Assembly: GCA_036897445.1 (NCBI GenBank)
Contig: JAYMTL010000025.1
Coordinates: forward strand, 62,001 to 126,000
Source: Pelargonium tetragonum
Taxonomy: Eukaryota; Streptophyta; Magnoliopsida; Geraniales; Geraniaceae
Length of the DNA: 64,000 bases
Reading direction: 5' to 3'
The notes under the pieces are model-generated. The model ran no database searches. It was not told where the DNA came from and was given only the letters and a program-made list of their open reading frames with translations. The translations under genes were made by a program, and so were the position numbers. Of this stretch, positions 51,451 through 63,900 are shown piece after piece. Within the stretch, counting starts at the first letter, position 1. Each line of letters begins with the position of its first letter.

Positions 51451-54400
51451 CTTACAGATAGTATTTACACAATTCTTGATTCAAAAGAGGGGCCTTTCAT
51501 CATAAACAGAGGATTCTATTAAGAAATAAATATAGTAAAGAATCCATTTAGAATTCCTAGCGGACTTTATTTCAGTTTTAGAACGAGTCTAGATTGGGTT
51601 TTTATAAAGCTTGTGGAATTCCATTTACAGGAGTTTTTCAGAGGAAGCTTTGTTTCCCGCTTGTTAATAAAGAATTTGAGTTTTTCTAATAGTATAAGGT
51701 ATAAGGATGCATACCTTGTAGTTTAATCTATAAAAAGTGGATGACTTTCGTAGTAGGAATCGGAGTTTTGGCACCTTTTGATAAGAAAGCCTTTTAGTAT
51801 TAGTATAAAGGCGGGGTGGAGCTTTTTTAATGTAACAAAGTAAGAGAGCCCCTAAACCCTTGCAAGCAAAAGCGCCTTGCCTATATTAAAGAATGGATTA
51901 GGTAATGCAATTAATTTTATAAAATCAAAGGGGATTAATCTCTTATTTTATAGTTAGTACTACTTTGTTACAAGTTTACAATGTCTAAAAAGGCTCCTAA
52001 GAAATAGAGTGCTGTAAGAGAGCGGAACTAGATCTACTGGGAACCCTTAGAAAGAAAATAGAACAAGGTTCGCTACTAAAAAGGAATAAGGCCTGAGTTG
52101 TCTGAAGTCGTTAATAACGGGCGGCCTAAAGCGTTTGGAGGCTTCTTGCGTAGTAAACTTTCGTCGGGGTAGTTAGGGTACTCTTTTACACCGTAGTAGT
52201 ACTAACATAAACTAAAATAGGGATTCGTTCGCAAGGTTAGCATCGAGCAGCCTATGTTTTTACTTAAGGTCTATTAGAGATCCCTGAAAGAAAAGATAAT
52301 TTAGTTTAGGGTCCTTTGTTTTTAATAAATTAGAGCGGATAGATATTGATTCATTTTTTTCTTGAATTGAATAGAAACTAAGACTAACACCTAAGAAACC
52401 CCTTTCGTTTTTGTATATAATTGAGTTAAAGAGACTCCAAGGAGCTTTATTGATTTGAACCCGCGGCATTAACTTTAACTTGTGAGTGTTTTAACAAAAA
52501 TCTTAAGACATAGCTTTATGCTTATTTATTAGTTAAGGATATACTATAAAAGATCGATCATAGCTTATTTATTAGTATACGCTAAAGGGAGCTTATAGAG
52601 CGCGAGTTTCTATAGACTGGGGCTTTTTTTAATAAGATTTTAAGGCATAGAAGTTATTGGGCTAAAAGAAAGCCAGCTCAAGGGCGATTCTGTGGAGTTA
52701 AGTAAAATTTCTTTTCGGGATTTAATGAGAGGTAGTTCCTAAAATTTCTGTGAGATACTCTTTCTTAATCAAACTATTGTTAACTAAGGAAGAATGGGCT
52801 AAGCAGTCAGATATTAAAAGCTAAACGAAATCTTGTACAACTTGCTTCTTTTTTAATAAGAAGAGTTAAGGGACCAGCCCCCTCTGAGCCCGTGTGCTCT
52901 TAATTAAGCTTTTGGCAACGAGGACATAAGTAAGAGTTCCCCATTAAAACCCCTGTAAAAAAACATTCCTCTTAGAATCTAGAATAGAAGAGTCGAGTAA
53001 GAAAAACACGGAGTTCTTTTGTGAAATATTAGAAACATCTTACCGAGGACTCCTTGTGTTTTTGTGGTAAGATATCTAAACTTTGGATGCTTTAATAAGA
53101 GGAAATCCTTATAACTAACTTATACAGTGTATAAGATATAGTATTGTATACAGCAAACCAAGAAGCTCTCCTTAAGGGTCACGTAAGATTCGAATTCAAT
53201 TTTAAGTGTTAGAGCGGTGTGACATCAATGAATTTGCTGGTTCAAGTCGTGTCAATCATCCTATAAAAAGTACTCATTCCTTCTACCCCTTTTTAGATAC
53301 TTGATGTTAAAATACAAAAGAATATTTCGCGCTTTCTAATTAGCCTTGAGTTTTTTCATTTCTATAAAGAAAGAAAATCATTCCTGTACATTTGTAACTT
53401 TTATCTAAAACTTCAGAACTAACAAATTTCTGTGTCCAACAACTGCTTGAGCATTTTTGCGCTAGTTAAGTTCAATTCAGCAGTAACTTAATATTCAAGG
53501 GGAAGTTGCCCTACCTTATTCATCCTATACCCAAAAAAATCCCAATCATTAATTAAAACTGGAATCCTAAATATTTTCCGAAACGAAATCGCTTAGATAG
53601 AATAGATATTATTATTATTTTTCTACCTCTCAAATTTCTAGCTATAAGAAAAACTCATAATAGTTTTGTGAGATTTTTAGAAAATCCAAACGCAGTTTTA
53701 AAAAGATACTGGGGGTTAGAATTCAATAGGCGCGGCTGGGTCCTCTCTAAATTTATTGCTCATGTTATCGTCTTATCTGTCGACCTTCTACTCGAAGCCT
53801 TGCTCCACGTTACACGCTATTTTAAGGTTAGGGGCATGCCAACGCATATACCGGACATTCACTGACTTAAACTGTAAAGTCCAGACTCTCGAGTATAGTT
53901 TTTCTTGTACAAGGGCTATTCTCCACAAATTATAAGGATAGGTATCATATAAGCCTTAACTTATGTAAATATTCTTGGTAAGCTAAAAATTTATGTATAC
54001 GGTAACCTAATATGGTTACCGCCTTCCCCAGATATCTCATTTTTTTTGTTTAGCTATTTCTTTTGAACTCCATGTTATATGGGGCTCCCGTAGGATGTAT
54101 TTCTAACTATTATATAGGTGCCACTAAACAGAGGATCTTTATGGCATTCCTAAAAAGGTATCGTATAAGGCAGTAAGACAGACTGAAATTTCCCCCAGAC
54201 CCCTATTATGAGTCGCATTTGCTCTATACTAAATCTAGTAGAATATAGGTATTCCCCTTCCTCGTACGAAACTTTTTCCTAATACTGAGTTAATCCGAGA
54301 AGTTCGGCCTAGAGCTTGACGAGAATTTCAAGTAGTATGTAGGAGAGTAGGAAGCTATATAATAGCTTCTTTCAGTATAGTAAACATTACACAAGTATAT

Positions 54401-54600
54401 AGAAAGCTTTTCAAGTTTCATATTCATAGCCGAGTTTCGTATAATATTGCGTCGTTGTAGGGTTGCCCAAAGGGTAGAATGCTTGATTTTTGTACTTGAG
54501 GACTAGCAATCAAGCTAAGCCTTGTGGTGAACTTGCTTTAATAGCAAATAGATAGAAATTTCTTTGATTAGGTAGGCACTTGCAAGAAATTTGCTTGCTT
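51451..54600. other. Background, one alternative-code candidate
   Basis: An ATG at 51981 opens a basic start (MSKKAPKK) that meets TAG at codon 9; if TAA/TAG are sense it runs to TGA 52347-52349 (122 aa). No standard frame above 69 codons exists. The minus strand at 52470-52455 carries the AATGCCG-CG-GGTTCAA wording without a foldable tRNA. Confidence 0.3.
54000..54047 (+). terminator. GC-rich hairpin followed by T tract
   Basis: CGGTAACC and GGTTACCG pair perfectly (8 bp) around TAATAT at 54000-54021, and a run of eight T lies at 54040-54047. The 18-base gap between stem and T tract is longer than in a classical Rho-independent terminator, and no gene is recognised upstream, so the label is tentative. 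It might equally be a chance hairpin. Confidence 0.15.
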
Positions 54601-57600
54601 CAGTAAAAGTAGTCCTAGTTAGTATCCTATATTCTTTAAAAGCTGAAACCTAGAATACAAAACCGAAAGAAAATAATTTATGTTATCCCCCAAGAATACA
54701 AGCTAAAGCATCTCAACTCCACTTTCACTAGCACTCCCTCTTTGCCAGAACTCCATTAACAGGCTTTCCCAACAAATGCCAAATAACAAGGTCATTTCTA
54801 CTGCTACAACAAATAGACTCAGTTACTTAATCAGGAATACTGGAACTTTCCTAAAACATAGAATTAGTTCTCCTACCTAAATAGTTGCAAGCAACTCCTT
54901 AGGCTCGATTTACAAATTCTCAATACCTGGAATACCTAAGACTCCTGAACCTGCTTACACAGAAAAGACTATACTTGCCAAAGGACTTCATGAACAACTG
55001 CTAGAGCTAGGACAGCTAAGATACTAAAGAAAAGAATAGAATACATTTATCTCCTTTAGCCGCACTGTCAATACACAATTATAGGAATCCTTATATCATC
55101 AAGATAAACTAACCTGCTTACAAAGGAAATACGAAAGAGATGCTTTTATAACAATAATTCCAGAACTCCAGTTCATGTATCTATTACAAAAGAGCATTCT
55201 ATTAAATCTTCTGCCGAGAACGATAAACATAGAAAAGTTGCATAGAATAGACTCCTTAGCTACACAGACCTAAACTAAGAAATTCAGGGATTTACTCTTT
55301 TCAATAAAAGACTATAAATACTCGATGGAGTGTTCTAAACCTGGCTGACATTGATGGAGGGTAAAGACAGACCAAACCCAGTGGAGCTGAAAGCGGAGGC
55401 TTCCTTCCGGGAATTGTATTCTTGAGAATTCTTAGTATTCCTAAGAGTTCTACTTTAATAGAGTTTAGGGAATCCATAATTTATAATAATTCCTAGTTCG
55501 GTTTGGTTTTAAAAGGAAAGCTAGTTCCTGCACAAAGCAATTGGTATAGTCAAGCCCAGAATGAGTAAGTAAACTCATTGACAGTAAATAAAATAAAGAA
55601 TAGAATTTCCCTCCAAATTAGTTAGTTAGAATAATTAGAGCCATAGAAACTCAACTTTGATAGGAATACTTCGAAAACCTCTTAAAAGAGTTGCTATGGA
55701 ATCTCAAAAGGGGATTTCTTTCTAGTAGATTCCTAAGAAAGAAGCTGGAAATTGTAATTCGTTGAATTATTAGAACTCTCCTCTTCTCAAGAATACAAGC
55801 CCAAGATAATCTGTTTATGTTATCCAAATAACAAAAACCAGGAATTATTTAACTACAAAGGAGGAACTCATTTAGCTTTTCTTAGATTATCATCCTTGAA
55901 ATGCTTTCCATTAGAACATTTCCTTTGCCTTTCTCTCAGCTTAGACTTAGATCGGATAGACTTTAACTTGCCGGCTATAACATGCAAGAGAATCCGGTTA
56001 AGGTATGTACCTGCAATGAGCTCGCTTCCATTAGCACAAGATAAAAGGAAGATACTCTCACAGGAAAATATCTGTTAAAGCAACAATTCCTATCTCTAGT
56101 TACAAATAAAAATATGATACTCAAAAATCTGTTATCCTTTACTTTACAAAAACAAGAATACTAGAGAGTTCCCAAATCTCTAAGGAAAAGAAAAAACTTC
56201 TCAGGGAAATGGAAGATAAAATCCCTAAAATTATTCAGTATCTAATCTAAGGAAAGCTACAATCTTCATTCAACTCCTTTATATATACTCTAAAATTGAG
56301 ATCCAAAATGCCTTTTATCAAGCAAGAGTTTAGGTACCTCAAAATGAAAAATATATTAAGGTTTCTAGAATCCCCCAGATTTACTATGCTTTAGAATTCC
56401 CTACAAGAAAATAACCCATTTTTGGTTCTGTATATTTGTTCTCTATTCCGGATACTAATAAAATAAAACAAACATGACATTAAGAAAGCAACTCCCTTAA
56501 AGAAGGGGTAATTTGAAATAGTATTCTTCTTATTTATTGTCTTCTATTTATCAAGAGGTGTTATATAATAGGTCTAGATGCGCCAGTAATCCAAAGTCAA
56601 TCCCTCCTCTTCCCTGTAGCTTATCGTTCAAAGAGGATTAATTTAATACTAGAAAGAGTCAATCTCTATTACCGACTAAAACTTTTTAGGAGGTAATGTA
56701 ATTAATAGTATGTTATAGATCACCTTACACTAGGACCAGAAAGGCTCTCTGCAGCTTTGCCTAAAATATCTCTCTTTCACTTGAGTTTACTTACTGGCCC
56801 TGGAAATTGATACCTTAACCTCTTTAATCAGAAACACCAATACCTCTCAAACCCAGAACTGCTTGCTCCTTTTGAACCTTTTAGAAAAAACCATCTTACA
56901 AGTTTACTTCTGCATTATTACTTGAGAGTTAGAATCCTTAGAGCGCTATAAATACTAGAACTTTACCTTGAGGACTTAGAGGATTGGAAGTAGGAGATAC
57001 TTATAGCTAGCAGCAACACCAACAAAAGAAAAAAACAGGCTTTCACTGGGCTCCCAGGCTTTGTTTAGTCTTACTCCCTCTTTATAATTACCCAAAAAGA
57101 GAAACCTGGAAATAGGATTTAACTCCTTTCATAAAAAGAAATAAGACCTTAGAATCCTTTACCGGCTATGACGGACTAAGATAATTTCCGATGTGTTATT
57201 CAGTTCCTAGGGATTAGTTAGAAAAAGAGGATCTCTAGTTAGGTTCGAGCTGTCAGCACTGTCAAGATTGCTTTCATTCTCTGGTTCCTGTAAGTTCCTA
57301 GGATTAGAGAGTAGTTGGGTCCTGAATTAGTACAACCTGAGTACCTCAATGGACAGGTTCAGTAAATTAAGAAGTTTACTTGGGATTAACAACGCCATCA
57401 TATATAAGGTAAATATGTATATTTAAGCCTCTCGTTTAGCAGCAGTCCCAATCAATCCTGAGCCGTCTATCAGCTTAGAATCTAGAATCCTCAATACAAG
57501 AATACAATTATAGATAGTTCTTTCCTAAAGTCTTAGTTTATCCAAAGTATAAGAATCTACTCTAGAAAGAGAATCAGTTGATGTTATCCAGTTCCTAGCT

Positions 57601-57850
57601 TTAGACTTGCTCACAGAATACAAATCCAAGAACACAATAATACAAGCTGCACTCGCAGGCTCTCCCTAAAGAAAGTTGGTAAGGAAGACTTTAGTTTGGT
57701 ACAACTGAAAAGTCGATGTGGACAAGAACTCAATAAACAAAGAATACAAGCAGCACTTGCTTTTCCATTAGATTCTTTAACTCCTTAACTGGCTTAAACA
57801 TAGACCGGCTTCCAAGCAAAGATAAGGATTAACGGGGTCAGCTTTACTAG
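54600..57850. other. A+C-rich block with recurring words
   Basis: The + strand turns A- and C-rich for about 3.2 kb, with fewer mini-palindromes than elsewhere (one GGGCTCCC near 57048). GAATACAAG recurs at 54694, 55791 and 57742, with near copies around 54652, 57500 and 57615. TTTATGTTATCC occurs at 54677 and 55814, with GATGTTATCC at 57580. The longest standard frame is 60 codons (55896-56078, non-ATG start). With TAA/TAG as sense, overlapping frames open at 54680-55348 (222 aa from ATG) and through 55263-56115. It may be a diverged internal repeat array or coding relic; origin unknown. Confidence 0.35.
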
Positions 57851-59928
57851 GTTCATGTAGGCAGATTCTATAAAAAGTTGGATCCGCTTTTAGACTCTTA
57901 AATGAGTATAGTTACCATCGAATTCAGTATTAGGCCCGCTCTTACTTATTCAAATAATTCATTAAAGGCTTCGGGTATATAATATATAATATAATCAGTC
58001 TTTTGTACTTGTTCTTTATACTTACCTGCACACGACGTGGGGAGAAATACTCATAGTTTCCATCGAAAGGTTATCGAGAGAGGAGCTCTAACAAATTCCT
58101 TTTTTAGGTTCAAGCTCGAGTCCTGTTTAAATTAAAAAGGGGGTTCCTAAGAGTGCTCGCAGGGAGTTCTTTTCACGTAAGTTAAAGTAATACTCATTTG
58201 TTGTGGCAGAGTAAACAGGGCAGCCTCCGGGACCCTTCAGTAAGATGTTTTATATTTATAAAATTCCTTAATGAGTAGCCGAGCTGTCTCAGTTAGGGCT
58301 TTGGCACTAAATTCCATTACTGCTGCTCTAGGAATAAACTACTCTATCTTAGTACATGTGTCCACGACTTCGGGGTTTTGATATAAGTTTTTCTTTAAAT
58401 TATGTGCTTGCTTCCACTAACTTACGATTTTTCGATCCCTTAATTTGTTTGAGCGCCTACTCTCTTATACTTTGCATACGACTAAAGAAATTTCGTATCG
58501 GGACTCCTTTATAGAAAAGCGCAGTACTCCGCTATCGGAACACTACTATGCCGCCAAAAAACTCTTTTTCTAATCAAATCCTTGTTCACTGTTTACACGT
58601 ATAGTATATTCCCTTTTTAGGATTTCCTATAGCCGGGAAAGTTTATAGAAAGCCTTTTACTAACACAATTTTGCTGATACTGGACTTTCCTTTTTCATTT
58701 CTGGGTTGGGAATAATATAAGGAGTTCCACATTAATGGATTAATGGGTATTCGATAAGGGATCCAGTAAAGTGCTATAAATATATAAGGGGTACGTTTTC
58801 TAAGTTTAATTCCTTAAGAGAGGAAATAAGTTTATATCATAGCAGGGACGTTGCCTTAGATTTGACTTTGTTAATCTAGAAAATTTTTGTTTTATTCATT
58901 CGTTCAAAATCTCCTTTTTAGGGTTCTAAAGATATAAGATAAGTTTCCCTTTTCTTTCTAGGACCCTTTCAAATTCAAACAAACTGGATTTTAAGGCGCC
59001 TAGGAATAAGCTTTATTATAAAAGAATTTCATTTCGTATACACGCAGCTGCAAGAAAATAAAGACATATCCTATAATAAAGATTAAAGTATAGGGACCCG
59101 TGAGCGGTCTCACTTTTTGTTTCTTTTTTTTTTGTCTACTTATACTCTTTGACCTAAATCTAGAATTTTGATTAAAAGCTCTTCTAGTGAGAGTTGTTTG
59201 GATTACCTAATTTAGCAGAAGGGTCCCGGATTAATGTTGTGTTAACTCTAAAATAAAGAGGAAAAAGCAAGTTTACATAGAAAGTATCCAAGATAAAGTC
59301 AAGCTCTTGACTAGGTTTTAAGTTATACAAATGTAAAGAATATCACAGGATATCTTAAAAAGCTAAAAGAATGCTACTTTCCAAATGAAAAAGGAGTAGA
59401 GAGATAGCAAGAAGTAAGTTTTAACTTGTAACAAAATTTAGTACATCCTAAAGGATAGGAATAAGCATAAGGTTTTTCATTATTACGATATTCTTAGAAA
59501 GGGCCCCTTTCTTTGATATGTAAAAGGGTTTCCTAAATCTTTGGAATCTTGGTTGTACCTTTAAGGAATAAGAATACGTTGTGTCTTGTTACTCTTTTGT
59601 TTGATTCACCAGGGGCTTATTTGAGACAGCTAAATTAGAATATAAAATCTTTTTGTTAGTTGAAAGTGAAAGAACTTATGGAGCCGTGTCTTGGGAAATT
59701 TCAGTACTTTTTATTTCAATATAAAACGAGCTGAGACTTTGTACGCTATATATATTAATATTAGGACTCTTATCTTAGTCGATATCTAACCTTTGCTTTT
59801 ACTGTAGTGCTAGGGTGCTGAAATGAGTGCTCTATATAAGCTATTTCGTAGCTAGGAATGCTGTAAAGTTAACAACTCTACTTGTGTTCTTACCAATGAC
59901 TTTAAGTAAAGAAAGTCGGCTGTTAGTA

Positions 59929-59937
59929 GGGGTCCCC
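59929..59937. repeat. Mini-palindrome GGGGTCCCC
   Basis: Exact copy of the nine-base element at 13776-13784, flanked here by GTA and GTA. Confidence 0.55.
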
Positions 59938-60254
59938 GTAGTAAAAAGAAAATGGCTTGCTTAGGCTTTTTTGCCAAAGTTCCCCGATTAGATTTGAATA
60001 GAATTTGTTCTACTATTTCTCCTTTGGTTATGCCTATTTCAGATGACACCTATGTTCTGGAACTTTAGGAGATACCTCTCAGGTCTCAAATTAGAAACTT
60101 TTTGTACAAGTTCGAATTTACCTCGGAAAGCTATTTGAACTCGCGCAATCCCCTTCCATTAAGGAGTACTAATATTGGTTTGAATATTAATTTAATAAAG
60201 CGCCTTCACTACGTCACCACCTACTTTCGTGGATTTCAAGAGTATAATAAAATT

Positions 60255-60539
60255 TCAAAAGGGTTGATAATTTATAGTACTGACTTTATCAAAAGGAAGA
60301 GGTTTAAATAAATAGTAAAGATACAAAAGCCAGCGTTGTGGAACAACGTAAGGGGCAATGCGAATAAATTGACAAGCTAAGCAAAGCTTTAATATTTCTA
60401 TGAGCGAAGTAGTACTAAGAAAAGCCTTTAGAGAGTGTAGAGGCATACACCTTTTGGTAATAAAAGTTGTGAATATCATCGTATTAGGGCAGCTCAATTT
60501 CTTTGGATAGATAAATTCTTGACTTGAAAAGGCATACAT
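60255..60539 (-). CDS. 94-codon hypothetical frame
   Basis: ATG to stop on the minus strand, beginning MYAFSSQEFIYPKKLSCPNT, the second-longest standard frame. It has several Cys and a mildly hydrophobic C-terminal half, but no motif I recognise and no clear ribosome-binding site. It overlaps an opposite-strand 69-codon frame, which is typical of chance frames. Confidence 0.1.
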   Translation of the reverse strand: MYAFSSQEFIYPKKLSCPNTMIFTTFITKRCMPLHSLKAFLSTTSLIEILKLCLACQFIRIAPYVVPQRWLLYLYYLFKPLPFDKVSTINYQPF

Positions 60540-60851
60540 AAAATCAAACTCGTTCGAGAGTTCAAATTCATACTAAAAAAAGCTTAACTCTTACTCTGCA
60601 GTAGCGAGCGGTGAAGATTGGAATTTTTCTATTTTATTAAATCATAGAAGGAATTTCTCCTTAAAGAGTTGAGTCTATGAAATTGTATTTATATTGGAAA
60701 CCCCTTTTCTTTATCCTGAACCTGCGGTCCAAGAATTACCGATAATCCAAAGTAAAGTAGGAAACTGCTCCCAAGCTTTTCAGAGTTCAAGGTTTCAGCA
60801 AATTCCCTTGTTGCATGAATAAAATTGGTTCAGAATTGACTGTTTAACACA

Positions 60852-60924
60852 GATATTGTAGAGGATTTGAACCTAAGCACTCTCCTTCTAAACGCCTTTG
60901 CTCTAACAAACAAATAAAGAAGTA
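60852..60924 (-). other. Half-formed tRNA-like segment
   Basis: On the minus strand GTTAGAGC is followed after exactly 28 bases by TTCAAAT and CCTCT, the canonical spacing from D-stem to T-loop. Only three T-stem pairs form, the anticodon stem does not pair and no GG lies in the D-loop. On the + strand the same place reads CTTCTAAACGCCTTTG, close to the anticodon region of plastid trnR-UCU as I remember it. It is either a tRNA-derived fragment or coincidence. Confidence 0.12.
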
Positions 60925-63900
60925 AGAGTAACAGTTATGCTTTTTATAAGTTATAAGGGAAGCCTATTACAAAAAAACAAGTCTATTCTATATTATATAA
61001 ATGCTTTCGGCGGGTCCTTAGTCTTTTGCTTAATTAAAATTGTGTACGTACTGTTGCTTTTGTTTCGCTTCAAGGGCGTCTCTTGGTAAATCCGGATACC
61101 GTTGACTAGTATAATACCTCTCAAAATAGAGTGGAAGGATTCCTACTCCTCAAGTTTTCCTTTTCAGAGGCCCCACAGCATCCATTAGCAAGAAACTCAA
61201 CTTGTGATCTTCTTTCAAGGTTTTTGTCAACTACAGAATAATAGGTTCCTTCTTAAACCTTTAGAATACTCTCTTTACTTACTGGGCCTAAAGGTACTCA
61301 AGTTTATAAGCTCGAGCTAATCCTATAGAAGACCATTCCATGAACTCAAGTATCCGGCAAGGTATAAAGGCTTTCGGGCTATCCCGAAACAATCTGACTC
61401 TTTGGACTTAATCTCAGAGACGGCCCGCGTAAAACGGGAATTCCTGGAGTTTATTAACTTTACTTTTAGTAGGTAAGATATCTCATTAGTCCCAGTTACT
61501 TTTTACTTAGTTTGATATTTCAAGGCAAGATCTTCTATAAAATTAGGATATCAAGTCAGCAAAAGGTAAAGGAAGACGCACCCCCCCGCTTGGATAGACA
61601 CAAGAAAAAAGTAACCCGTTTCCACTTGACTCGCATGGACAAAGTTTGGTATTTTAAAACTAATGGTAGGAGTTTCCCGTTCTTTATTATCAAGAGTTGT
61701 CCTAGATATTACGCCTTGATTCTATATTAACTGCTTCTCTTTAATACGGATCTCAAAGAGCGTTCTTTCTCTTAACCAAAAACTCACCAGCCGTTACGAG
61801 ACCTTATCAAGAGTTCTACGTACAGGATCGCAAAATAACCTAGGAATTTGGGAGGCAAGGGTTTCTTTTCAATTCCCGTGTAAAAGGAGCTGGTCTACCT
61901 TGTTGGTACCCTTTAATTAAATCTTATGTTCAAAAACTTAGACTTTAAACGGATACTTTACTTAGTCTCTCTCAATCGGTAAAAAGGGGAGTCCCTCGTC
62001 AAAACACTTGTATGTTCTGGCAATGGCCCCTTTTTGTTCTATAAGAATCCGGGCCCTCTTATCTGGACAAGGGTGAACTATAAACTTACTAAACAAAGTC
62101 TCACTTTACAATAAGGAGCCCTACTCCTAAAATTTAATAACTACAAAAGTTTAAAGGTTTTACTGCAGGATGCAGTAAATTCAAGACAAAAAGTCGAAAT
62201 GAGGAGTCACAATTACATGGAAGTTTCTATATAGAACGTATCTCTTTTAGTAAAAAAGAGCTAAAACATTAGCGCGGTGTAGGATTTTTCTGTGTTTCGA
62301 GAATTTAAGGAGGCTTTCTTGCTATATTTAAAGGGGTCCAACCTAGCTTCCCAGCTAGAGTACTCCCAAGTATGAATTCGCTTGACTTAGCATAACACCT
62401 AACTTGTACGAAACTAGTATTGTATTTAAGAGACCCCTTAATAAGGGATGCGCAAAACAAAAAAGGACTCCCCAATAACTAGATATATTCAGTTCTATGG
62501 CTCTGGGGTTTTCGCAATTAAGGTTTTGTGTTACATATACATACTAGTAAGGCCCCTTTTTTAACAACTTTTAAATAACAAAGAGTTTCCTTGATCCCTA
62601 TATTAAGAAAAAATCTTCCGATATCTATTCTATATTTTTCCTTAATCTTCTTTTTAATGAAGCCTAGACAATCTTTCTTTGGATAATGCTGTATACTCAA
62701 GAACTTTATCTCTTACATCAAAATATAGCATAGAAAAACCCTGTCTTACGTGTAAAACCTCGTATATTCCTTATTTTTGAAAGGAGTTAGCAGCCCACCC
62801 ATGTCTTTTTGTTTGAACTTTTGACATACTTCCAAACCCTCGTTTTATTTCCTTTTTCAGCAACCTGTAATACCAAGAAAACTATTCCTGGCTATAGACT
62901 TTAAATATTTCTAGCATTTTTATCTAGGCGATTTAACCCTTTTTACTCAAGTTGTAGAGGGCATATATGTTTGCTACCTATTGTAAGGTACTCAAAAGAA
63001 AGGAAGTAGATTTTCACTTTTGAGGTATATAAAGTCCGCTTTTCACTATAGGTCAAAGGTTTTAACATTTTCTTTATCTTACTCTAATAAAAAAGGGTGC
63101 TTCGAGCCTTGGCTTATATATTTTTTTAGAATTTGAAATCTCTGGCGAAGGGGGAATCTTGTAAGCATTTATTAGAAGCTAGAAAGCACGTCATATTCAT
63201 TCTCTTCAGGAGTTACGAGCAGGGTTTCCTATCCTTTTTTATTACCCAAGCTTATTGTGAACGGTACAAATTATGAAATATAAATGAATAGACTGTTGCC
63301 GCTTTTAGAGGAGGCCGGAACTTGGAATGGAGCCCCGTGTTAATGACAGGGCACTTACTCACACATTTACGTTTAAGTCTTATTATGTTAAATAAGCCAT
63401 TCATTGCTCTAATCTAAATAATATTGTTTCTGGTTTCCATAAAGTTTGGGGGAGGTTTACAAAAAAAATGAAGTATTACCTAGGGTTGAAACCCTTTCTG
63501 GGTATGTAGAACCTTGCTCAACTACTATACTGCAGGTACACGCAGGACAGGACAACTAGAAGAGAAAAAATGAATTAGGTATAGCTTTTGTTTGATTGAG
63601 TAATCCCTTCCTTATGAGAAAACGTTAGAGGAATTCTCTTTAAATCCGTTGGAGGCGAGTCAATCCCTTTTATTTATTAAAAATCTTCCTAAAAAAAGGG
63701 AAACCTCTCCTTATAATCCAACTAACCCCTAGGAAACCCTCGAGCACCCACCAACTTTTCATCGACTTACTTGCTTGCTTAGACATCGTACCTTTCTTAA
63801 AACCGGGGTTCTTGCCTTTGTAGCTAGTATAGTCTTCCTCTTAGAAATTACAGGAGTTCTTTTACTAGTATAGATCAGTCTTAGTATTAGTTTAATGGGT

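Noticed and set aside
53037-53073. 8-bp stem ATCTTACC/GGTAAGAT as a terminator
   Set aside because: 21-base loop, no T tract directly after the stem and no gene upstream; within chance expectation.
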